A stretch of 64,000 bases of DNA, taken from Bacteroides sp. (lineage in GTDB: Bacteria; Bacteroidota; Bacteroidia; Bacteroidales; Bacteroidaceae). A program made the translations under genes and the position numbers. The notes under the pieces were generated by a model. It was given only the letters and a program-made list of their open reading frames with translations. It did not search any database and was not told where the DNA came from. Location of the stretch: contig JAJQFD010000048.1 in the NCBI GenBank assembly GCA_021201335.1, forward strand, positions 46,278 to 110,277. Direction: 5' to 3'. Positions 8,514-15,732 of this stretch are shown one piece after another (the stretch's first letter is position 1; every line of letters starts with the position of its first letter).

Positions 8514-9044
8514 ATGGCACTTATAAAATCAGTAAGGGGATTTACCCCTGTTATCGGAGAAAATTGTTACCTGGCAGATAATGCCACTATTATCGGTGAT
8601 GTAGTAATTGGAAATGACTGCAGCATCTGGTTCAATACTGTACTGAGAGGAGACGTTAATTCCATTCGTATCGGCAATGGCGTAAATATTCAGGATGGAA
8701 CCGTACTACATACGCTTTACCAAAAATCAACCGTGGAAATCGGTGACCATGTGTCAGTTGGCCATAATGTCACTATACACGGAGCCCATATCAAAGATTA
8801 TGCGCTCATTGGGATGGGAGCAACTGTTTTAGATCATGTGATAGTGGGTGAAGGAGCCATTGTTGCTGCCGGTTCATTGGTATTAAGTAATACAGTTATT
8901 GAACCAGGTAGTATCTGGGGCGGCGTTCCTGCCAAATTTATTAAAAATGTTGATCCGGCTCAATCCAAAGAATTAAACGAGAAAATAGCCCATAATTACC
9001 TGATGTACTCCGGATGGTTTAAAGCAGAGGATGGCAATAAATAA
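8514..9044 (+). CDS. Gamma-carbonic-anhydrase-like hexapeptide repeat protein (YrdA/PaaY type)
   Basis: The 176-residue protein is built of isoleucine/valine-rich hexapeptide repeats (about residues 15-135) that form a left-handed beta helix, then a C-terminal helix. Candidate zinc ligands are His66, His84 and His89; the last two keep the H-x4-H spacing of gamma carbonic anhydrases. Related proteins are trimeric, but activity varies, so hydratase function is likely rather than certain. It is probably co-transcribed with the aminopeptidase upstream. Confidence 0.88.
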   Translation: MALIKSVRGFTPVIGENCYLADNATIIGDVVIGNDCSIWFNTVLRGDVNSIRIGNGVNIQDGTVLHTLYQKSTVEIGDHVSVGHNVTIHGAHIKDYALIGMGATVLDHVIVGEGAIVAAGSLVLSNTVIEPGSIWGGVPAKFIKNVDPAQSKELNEKIAHNYLMYSGWFKAEDGNK

Positions 9045-9057
9045 CGAATCACCATAC

Positions 9058-9099
9058 AATTGATCAAAGAAGAGTAAGCTTACCCCTCTTTGATCAATT
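9058..9099 (+). terminator. Hairpin downstream of the carbonic-anhydrase-like gene
   Basis: AATTGATCAAAG..AGAG pairs with CTCTTTGATCAATT around a short loop, 13 bases after the stop codon. The T-run after it is weak, so this is a probable terminator or 3' stabiliser. Confidence 0.55.
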
Positions 9100-9203
9100 C
9101 ATTTATAATAGTTTTAACTTCATAAATTCTATAATCAGACAGGGTAAATGTAAGAGTCACCTTGACTTTCCACGAGTAAAAGAATAACAATAAAATGGAA
9201 AAT

Positions 9204-9227
9204 CGAACGATTTGTGTTCGTTTTTTT
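9204..9227 (+). terminator. Short hairpin followed by seven T
   Basis: CGAAC (9204-9208) pairs with GTTCG (9216-9220) and is followed by TTTTTTT (9221-9227). This is a classical intrinsic terminator shape, about 160 bases after the last gene. Confidence 0.45.
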
Positions 9228-10149
9228 AATTCATAGATGCTAACGGAGAACTGAACGGGAGAACAACAGAGCGACTAACAGAGATAATAAGAAAGAAAAG
9301 AATAACTCCCCCATACCCCAGTCATGTTCGGAAGATAACATCCCTTATAAATTGTATTCGCGATATAACCTCTGTTAAGGAATCCCGGAGGGATTGCATG
9401 TGCATAACCGTGGGATATATATCCAGTCGTGGTCGGAAGATAACATTTCTTAGCAATCAAGCCAAAATCTATGGTCTGCTAAAGAAATCCCGGAGAGATT
9501 TGATGTGTATAACCACGGGATGTATCCCGTGGATACAGATAATCTGACTCTCCTCTCACAGCCCCGATAAGGGGGTGAAGAATCTATAATTGACCCCATT
9601 TCGTGGCTCACGGAGATAGTTCTATATCCTGTCCCGTAGGATATCCACCCACGGTTATGCATATATAATCCCTGCGGGATTTCTTAAAGAGTTTAACGTC
9701 TTAAAATCTTCCGACCACGACTGCCTTACCCCCTCATGAGGAAAGTGTGCGAGTAGTGTTTATAACAACGTAGAGAACGACGTAGACAACGACGTAGACA
9801 ACGACGTAAGCAACCAACAGAATATCAACTTCTTACATCCGAATTTATCGCATCAACCACCGGGTAACTCACGCGTAACTCACGCAAATAATAAGAAAGA
9901 AAAGAAAGATAATAAAGAAAAGAATAACTCCCCCATACCCCCTCATGGAGAAAATGTGCGAGTGAGTTATCGAAAGAATAAGCACTATTCTCTCTTTACA
10001 CTAGTAATACCCTCTCGCTAAAGTAAGCCTACTTTCTTTCTTGAATAGCACTAGAGTAATAAACGGTTAGCTATCGCCTGAAATCTTCAGCGCAACAAAC
10101 TTTCAGGAAAAACAAAATTGGGATATCTCCAAAAAAAACGGTATTATAA
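9228..10149. repeat. Non-coding repeat-rich intergenic tract
   Basis: No credible gene is seen. A unit of about 55-65 bases recurs three times: 9376-9445, 9479-9537 and, inverted, 9631-9723. Its marks are AATCCCGGAGGGATT, ATAACC(G/A)(T/C)GGGAT and GGTCGGAAGAT. A 25-base block (AATAACTCCCCCATACCCC and flank) is directly repeated near 9297-9320 and 9918-9940. TACCCCCTCATG plus GTGCGAGT recurs at 9727-9755 and 9937-9965. A 12-base tandem (GACGTAGACAAC-like, four copies) lies at 9767-9814, and GTAACTCACGC is doubled near 9863-9886. Confidence 0.65.
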
Positions 10150-10181
10150 TTTGGAGAATTCAAAACCCTATAGTATCTTTG
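10150..10181 (+). promoter_or_regulatory. Bacteroidetes-type promoter upstream of the HU-like gene
   Basis: TTTG (10150-10153), 20 bases, then TATCTTTG (10174-10181): a full consensus match. Transcription should begin near 10188, leaving about 260 bases before the HU-like start codon. Confidence 0.7.
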
Positions 10182-10187
10182 TGGCCA

Positions 10188-10316
10188 GAAGAAAGCATTT
10201 CTTTGGCATATAAAGTTATATGTCACCCGAACATGAATGAATGTTGCTCGTTAAAAAACCGAGACAAATAGGAAGGGAAGAAATAGCTTGAAATCAGGCT
10301 GTTTCTTCTCTTTTTT
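10188..10316 (+). ncRNA. Candidate short RNA or attenuated leader
   Basis: A strong promoter is followed about 130 bases later by an intrinsic terminator, with no open reading frame between. The terminator stem GGAAGAAATAGC (about 10276-10287) pairs, with wobbles, to GCTGTTTCTTCTC (10299-10310) and is followed by TTTTTT. The interval also holds small hairpins (GAAAGCATTTCTTT; ATATAAAGTTATAT). It could be a free small RNA or a leader that attenuates the HU-like gene downstream. The ends are inferred from the promoter and terminator only. Confidence 0.5.
10276..10316 (+). terminator. Intrinsic terminator inside the HU-like gene leader
   Basis: A 12-bp stem with wobbles (GGAAGAAATAGC/GCTGTTTCTTCT) is followed directly by TTTTTT at 10311-10316, about 135 bases before the HU-like start. 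Confidence 0.7.
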
Positions 10317-10452
10317 ATATTCCGAAATGCAAACGGTTGGCAGATAAAAATAAGTGATGTGTACTCACTGTTTATCCATAGATTAATTATTCAATTTAAA
10401 AACGAACCAGAGACTTAAAACTTTAACTATTAACCATTTAAAACAAAGACCT

Positions 10453-10971
10453 ATGCCTTTACTTTACAAAGCCTATCGATCCAATTTAAAAACCAAAGAA
10501 GGAAAACACCTTCATTACCCCCGGTTGGTGAAAACCGGAAAAGTAGTAACTACCCAGAAGATCGGCGAACTGATTGCCGACAAATCAGCCGTTACCCCCG
10601 GCGACGTACACAACGTGGTTCGCAATCTCTTGGGTGTGATGCGCGAACAATTGCTCAACGGCCGTTCCGTCCGGCTCGACGGATTGGGTACTTTCACCCT
10701 CGTTGTTCATGCCATTGGCAAAGGGGTGGAGAAAGCCGAAGACGTCAGCAGCTCACAGATCACCCGACTGGAATGTCGCTTCACACCGGAATACACCCGC
10801 TCGGCAGGCAACCAAACCACCCGCGCGCTCTTCGAAGGAGTGGAATACGTAAAGCTGACCGAACTGACCGAAAAGAACAGCTCCGCATCCAGCGACGAGG
10901 AAGACGATCCGGATCCGGACGAAAACGGCAACGGCGGCAATGGCGGCGGTTTTATTGACCCCGCAGCATAA
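10453..10971 (+). CDS. HU-like DNA-binding protein with acidic, glycine-rich tail
   Basis: The 172-residue protein starts MPLLYKAYRSNLKTKEGKHL. Residues about 1-120 fit the Bacteroidetes 'HU-related' histone-like family (TIGR01201 type): helical dimer region, VRNLLGVMREQL and a beta-arm region GRSVRLDGLGTF. The last 35 residues are a low-complexity tail of Ser, Asp/Glu, then Gly/Asn (SSASSDEEDDPDPDENGNGG). It is expected to bind or bend DNA. The gene is clearly richer in G+C than its neighbours and lies between a repeat tract and a palindromic element, which hints at its own mobility history. Its leader contains a terminator, so expression may be attenuated. Confidence 0.85.
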   Translation: MPLLYKAYRSNLKTKEGKHLHYPRLVKTGKVVTTQKIGELIADKSAVTPGDVHNVVRNLLGVMREQLLNGRSVRLDGLGTFTLVVHAIGKGVEKAEDVSSSQITRLECRFTPEYTRSAGNQTTRALFEGVEYVKLTELTEKNSSASSDEEDDPDPDENGNGGNGGGFIDPAA

Positions 10972-10984
10972 CCCGCATGGGTAG

Positions 10985-11134
10985 GAGGGTGTGTCCAAAT
11001 TGACGTCACTTTTCTGTTAGATTACGATCTGTAGCAATCACCTTGGTAGAGGTTATGCACATTTTACCCCTGTGGTGTAATTGCTTATGATTTGTAACTA
11101 ACTCAAAGAACGGCTAGGCTTTTGGCACATCCTC
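10985..11134. repeat. Palindromic 150-bp element, possible MITE or insertion-sequence remnant
   Basis: Imperfect terminal inverted repeats GAGGGTGTGTCCAAA (10985-10999) and TTTTGGCACATCCTC (11120-11134) match at about 12 of 15 positions. A second nested inverted pair lies inside (11022-11042 with 11074-11097; GTAGCAATCACC against GGTGTAATTGC). No coding capacity and no clear target duplication are seen. The nested palindrome might simply be a 3' RNA structure of the HU-like gene. Confidence 0.4.
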
Positions 11135-11159
11135 TGATAATAGCATCGAACGAACGAGG

Positions 11160-13355
11160 TTACTCAGGCCAGTCCACCTTATCGGTTCCAAATGAAGATG
11201 GGGTATTTCCCATGAAAAACTCAAGTGTACCACCTGTTATAATATCACTATGCGTAATATAAGCTTTGCTATAGTCTTTACCATTCAACTTCACATGCTG
11301 AATATATATATTCTCCGCACTGTTATTATGAGCCATGATCTTGAAGACTTTATCCTCTCCTACCCGGACTGCAGCCTCGTCAAACAGAGGGCTACCCAAC
11401 ACATAAACTCCACCGGCTGGTGCCACCTGATAAAACCCTAAGGCAGATAAAATATACCAGGAAGACATTTGTCCTACATCCTCATTTCCACTTAATCCGT
11501 CCACGTCATCTTTATAAAATGTAGAGAGAATCTGACGAACTTTCTCTGCCGTTTTCCATTGTTGACCTACATACGGATACAAATAGACTACATGATGACT
11601 GGGTTCATTACCGTGCGCATATTGTCCGATCAGGCCGGAGATATCCGGAGAAGCTTCCGCACCCATATCACCTTCTACTATAAATAAAGAATCCAGCTTT
11701 GCAACGAAAGGCTCTTTTCCACCAAACAAATCGATCAAGCCGTGAACATCGTGCGGAACTAGCCAGGTATATTGCCAGGCATTTCCTTCCGTATAATCAT
11801 TGGCCATATGTGCGGCATGGAAAGGATTGAAAGGTTCGCGAAATGTTCCTTCGGAAGAAAGAGCTCGCATAAACTGTGTTTTCTTGTCGAAATAATAGGA
11901 ATAGGATTTGCTACGTCTCAAAAAGTGTTCATAATCTTCATCTTTTCCTAATTTCCTGGCTACTTGTGCTATACACCAATCAGCCAAAGCATATTCCAGC
12001 GCCATCGCCACGGTTTCATTTGGAATATCCTTATCATATGGGATATAGCCATATTCTTTCAACCATTTCAAACCTCTTTCATCTAATAAGGCTGACAGTT
12101 TCATGGCTTCGAAAGCTTTTTCCTGATCCAAGTCAACTCCTTTCAGCAACAGGTCGGACAAGACCGGAATACCTGGATTTCCCACCATACAATCGGTTTC
12201 ATTTCCTACCAGATGCCATACGGGCAATTTCCCCTGACGATCGTAAATGGCCAGCATGGTTTTGGCGTAATCTGATAATTTTTCAGGATGAATAAGGGTA
12301 GCCAACGGATGTGCCGCCCTGTATGTATCCCACAAAGAAAGAGTCGTATATTCGGTAAAATCAGCATTTACATCACTGAAGACAGAAGGAGCTGTCATAG
12401 AGTGGAATAATGCTGTATAAAATATTCGACGATCGGCTTCGGAACCTCCTTTTATTTGTATTTTATTTAGTTGACTGTTCCAGGCTTGCGTGGCTGCATC
12501 GGCAACCTTCTCCAACTCCCATCCACCGGGTTGTTCCGCTTTCAAGTTAAGTTTGGCAGCTTCTATACTATGAGCTGACAAGCCGACTTTGGCACAAACA
12601 GCTCCGTTTCCGGTCGTATCAAAAACTAACCGGGCAAAGGCGGCTTCCGTAGTGATAGATGAATCATCGGTATATTCGTTATCTCCCTCAGATACCTGAA
12701 AACTTTTTATCGGTGCAGAAAATACGGCTGTAAAAAATATCTTCTGGTTCTTTGCCCAGCCTTTAGAATACCGGTAGCCTGAAACTACCGTATCATTCTC
12801 TTGAATAAGATGAGTTTCGGTCGGAAGATCCCATCCAATTCCCCGTTTCAGGTCAATGATGATTTGTGCATCTTTGTTCTCCGGGAAAAGATAGCGGTGA
12901 AAACCTGTACGGGCAGTAGCAGTCAGTTCAACCGTAATATCTTCTTCTGGCAGCCATACGCGATAGTAACCGGGTCTGACCACTTCGTTTTTATGCTCAA
13001 ATTTATGCTCGCGCTGATTATCAAGGGTAGGGATAAATGTTATATCTCCCAAGTCGCCAATACCTGTACCGCTTAGATGGGTGTGGCTAAATCCAACCAG
13101 AATAGAATCACTGTAATGATATCCCGAACACCAGTCCCATCCCTGAGTATGCTGGGTAGGTCCCAGCTGCACCAAACCAAAGGGAACATTTGCTCCCAGA
13201 AATACATGTCCGTGACCTCCTGTACCGATATACGGATTAACATATTGAGTAAGTTCCAGCTCTGTTACAGATAACTTCTTGTCAGAACTACAAGCATATA
13301 AAAGTAGGAGGAACCCCCCTATAAATAGAGGTTTCCATGATATTAAGAATTTCAT
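11160..13355 (-). CDS. GH92 alpha-mannosidase, lipoprotein
   Basis: The 731-residue protein has a lipoprotein signal (lipobox LLYAC, Cys22). GH92 hallmarks follow: NPYIGTGGHGHVFLGANVPF (about 40-59), an N-terminal beta-sandwich, then an (alpha/alpha)6 barrel with TEGNAWQYTW (Glu523, probable acid), HGNEPSHH and GLSGNEDVGQMSSWY (about 620-634, probable base region). GH92 enzymes are calcium-dependent inverting alpha-mannosidases that mostly trim N-glycan mannose; linkage preference cannot be read here. It is the last gene of the minus-strand enzyme run, 8 bases after the GH3 gene. Confidence 0.95.
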   Translation of the reverse strand: MKFLISWKPLFIGGFLLLLYACSSDKKLSVTELELTQYVNPYIGTGGHGHVFLGANVPFGLVQLGPTQHTQGWDWCSGYHYSDSILVGFSHTHLSGTGIGDLGDITFIPTLDNQREHKFEHKNEVVRPGYYRVWLPEEDITVELTATARTGFHRYLFPENKDAQIIIDLKRGIGWDLPTETHLIQENDTVVSGYRYSKGWAKNQKIFFTAVFSAPIKSFQVSEGDNEYTDDSSITTEAAFARLVFDTTGNGAVCAKVGLSAHSIEAAKLNLKAEQPGGWELEKVADAATQAWNSQLNKIQIKGGSEADRRIFYTALFHSMTAPSVFSDVNADFTEYTTLSLWDTYRAAHPLATLIHPEKLSDYAKTMLAIYDRQGKLPVWHLVGNETDCMVGNPGIPVLSDLLLKGVDLDQEKAFEAMKLSALLDERGLKWLKEYGYIPYDKDIPNETVAMALEYALADWCIAQVARKLGKDEDYEHFLRRSKSYSYYFDKKTQFMRALSSEGTFREPFNPFHAAHMANDYTEGNAWQYTWLVPHDVHGLIDLFGGKEPFVAKLDSLFIVEGDMGAEASPDISGLIGQYAHGNEPSHHVVYLYPYVGQQWKTAEKVRQILSTFYKDDVDGLSGNEDVGQMSSWYILSALGFYQVAPAGGVYVLGSPLFDEAAVRVGEDKVFKIMAHNNSAENIYIQHVKLNGKDYSKAYITHSDIITGGTLEFFMGNTPSSFGTDKVDWPE

Positions 13356-13363
13356 AATTATTT

Positions 13364-15727
13364 TTATTGTTGTGTATCCACAGAAGAAACTGTGATTTGC
13401 TCTGTTATTTTTATATCATTGGATGATGAACCTACCATCACAGTAAAAGTTCCCGGTTCCACGATTCGCTTCATGTTTTTATCAATGATCGATAAGTCAT
13501 CTTTTGTAAGAATGAAAGTGATTCGTTTTTGCTCCCCGGCTTTGAGAGAAACTCTTTCAAATTTCTTTAGCTGTTTCACTGGCTGCACAACCGATGCATA
13601 ATCATCTCTTATATACAACTGTGCAACTTCATCACCTGCATATTTGCCGGTATTCTTCAGCATAAATGAAATCTCAAAAAGGCAAGGGCTTTTTTGTTCA
13701 ATCCGGGGTTGAGTGTATTCAAACTGAGTATAACTGAGGCCATAGCCAAACGGATAAAGGGGAGAAGAAGTTATCTCCACATAGTCATGTCCTTTAGGGT
13801 TCTTTTTATTATAATAAACCGGAATCTGACCTACCGAACGAGGAACCGAAATCGGTAACCTGCCAGCCGGATTATAATCGCCGAATAGAATATCGGCAAT
13901 GGCATTCCCACCTTCCTGCCCCGGATACCAGGCAGTGAGCAGAGCATCCGCATTCTCGGCAGCCCAGTTCATATTCAACGGACGTCCCTGGATATATATC
14001 ACAATAACGGGAGCACCTGTTGCTTTTACAGCCTGCAATAAATGAAGTTGTTTCCCCAATAAATCCAGTGTTGAACGGTCAAACCCCTCTCCGCTTTCGA
14101 TATCACTAATGCTTTCGTTGGTTGCGATGGCTGCTCCGGTTTCTATGTATTTCGTTTTAAAGTCACGCGCACTCGATCCTCCTACAACTACAATGGCAAC
14201 ATCTGCTTTCCTGGCAGCAGCAACAGCTTTGTCTATTTCCAGATGGGTAGTATCACGAATGGCACATCCTTTCACATATTGAATTTGGGTTTTTGGAAGT
14301 TTGCCTTTTATACCATCCAACACTGTTTTGATGTATTTCTTATCCTGAGGAGCGGTATAGTCTCCCAATTGGTTATACTGATTGTCTGCATTCGGACCAA
14401 TTACGGCAATATTCTTCAGGTCCTTCTTTAAAGGAAGTATCTGGTTTTTATTTTCCAACAATACCACTACCTGCCGGGCAGCTTCACGTGACAGTTCAAT
14501 ATGCTCGGCATTTCGAACCACTTGTTTTGCTTGTTGCGGATCAACATACGGATTCTCAAAAAGCCCCATCTCAAACTTTAACCGTAAAACTTGTCTGACA
14601 GCATCATCCACCTGTTTCTCGGATAGCCGATTGTTTTTTACCGCATCTACGATCTTAATGTATGCATTTGCCCCCAAGTCAACCTCCACACCAGCTGTCA
14701 GCGCCAGGGTTGCAGCTTCTTCCATGTTGGAAGCCACTCGGTGACTTCCATAGATATCATCAATACTGACAAGATCAGAAACTACAAATCCCTGGAAATT
14801 CCAGGTCTTTTTAAGAAGATCGGTTAATAACTCTTTATTGGCTGTACACGGTATACCATCAATGGAATTGTAGGCAGTCATAACAGACAACGCACCAGCA
14901 TCAATAGTTGCTTTAAAAGGGGGAAGAAAATTTTCGTGCAATTCCCGTTGACCAACGATAGCAGTATTTCCATTGTGTCCTCCTTCGGGGATGCCGTAAG
15001 CTATAAAATGCTTGATCGTTGAAATGATAGTATTCGGCTTGGAGAAATCTCCACCGCCATGCCCCCTGGCTACAGCCGCTCCCATCTGAGCACTCAGAAC
15101 AGGATCTTCTCCGTATGCTTCTTCCACTCTCGACCAGCGGGGATCCCGGGAAAGGTCTAATACAGGACCGTAACCTATATGACCGCCTTGCAAACGAACC
15201 TCTTTGGATATGGCCGAAGCTACTTGTTCAACTAAGGCAGGATTCCAGGTGGATGCCATCCCTATGCCCGCCGGAAAAACGGTTGCTCCAATAGCCATGT
15301 GCCCATGCGGACATTCTTCAGCCAGGAATAAAGGAATTCCTAGACGGGTGTTTTCCATTACATATTTCTGCAAAGCGTTTCCGGCTTTGGCTGCCAGTTC
15401 TGGATTCAGTCCGTTTTCCAATGTTTTACGAGTCCACGGATCGGCTCTGTAGACAGCCCAGAACATGCCTACATGTTGCTCATCAATGAGCTTTTTAAAT
15501 TTATCGGAATAAGAAACATTCTCTCCCTGTTTTTCGTACATTTCCCAGCCCATCGGACATAATAGCTGTCCGACTTTCTCTTCGAGTGTCATCCTACTTA
15601 ATAAGTCCTGAACTCGTTCTTCCGTACTCAGCTTGGAATCTTTATACCGGAAGGAATTCTGAGCTGAAATCATTTGTTGTGAACCAAACAAAATGGATAA
15701 GATAAGTGAATAGGTTATTTTTTTCAT
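13364..15727 (-). CDS. GH3 family glycoside hydrolase (beta-glucosidase/beta-xylosidase type)
   Basis: The 787-residue protein has a signal peptide (cleavage near Ala22 in MISAQN). The GH3 layout is complete: (beta/alpha)8 domain with KHF at 239-241 and the nucleophile Asp318 in GFVVSDLVSI, then an alpha/beta sandwich (about 410-600) and a C-terminal fibronectin type III-like domain (about 690-775). Close relatives are annotated as beta-glucosidases, but the family also includes beta-xylosidases. Beside GH92, GH20, GH29 and GH35 genes, a role on an N-glycan (for example core beta-1,2-xylose of plant glycans) is possible. The spacing to GH20 is 5 bases. Confidence 0.93.
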   Translation of the reverse strand: MKKITYSLILSILFGSQQMISAQNSFRYKDSKLSTEERVQDLLSRMTLEEKVGQLLCPMGWEMYEKQGENVSYSDKFKKLIDEQHVGMFWAVYRADPWTRKTLENGLNPELAAKAGNALQKYVMENTRLGIPLFLAEECPHGHMAIGATVFPAGIGMASTWNPALVEQVASAISKEVRLQGGHIGYGPVLDLSRDPRWSRVEEAYGEDPVLSAQMGAAVARGHGGGDFSKPNTIISTIKHFIAYGIPEGGHNGNTAIVGQRELHENFLPPFKATIDAGALSVMTAYNSIDGIPCTANKELLTDLLKKTWNFQGFVVSDLVSIDDIYGSHRVASNMEEAATLALTAGVEVDLGANAYIKIVDAVKNNRLSEKQVDDAVRQVLRLKFEMGLFENPYVDPQQAKQVVRNAEHIELSREAARQVVVLLENKNQILPLKKDLKNIAVIGPNADNQYNQLGDYTAPQDKKYIKTVLDGIKGKLPKTQIQYVKGCAIRDTTHLEIDKAVAAARKADVAIVVVGGSSARDFKTKYIETGAAIATNESISDIESGEGFDRSTLDLLGKQLHLLQAVKATGAPVIVIYIQGRPLNMNWAAENADALLTAWYPGQEGGNAIADILFGDYNPAGRLPISVPRSVGQIPVYYNKKNPKGHDYVEITSSPLYPFGYGLSYTQFEYTQPRIEQKSPCLFEISFMLKNTGKYAGDEVAQLYIRDDYASVVQPVKQLKKFERVSLKAGEQKRITFILTKDDLSIIDKNMKRIVEPGTFTVMVGSSSNDIKITEQITVSSVDTQQ

Positions 15728-15732
15728 GAATA

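Noticed and set aside
9275..9662. Two small minus-strand frames in the repeat tract
   Set aside because: They consist of the repeated intergenic unit read as protein; no start signal or family support.
9767..9814. CRISPR array
   Set aside because: The 12-base repeats are contiguous without spacers, and no cas genes are present.
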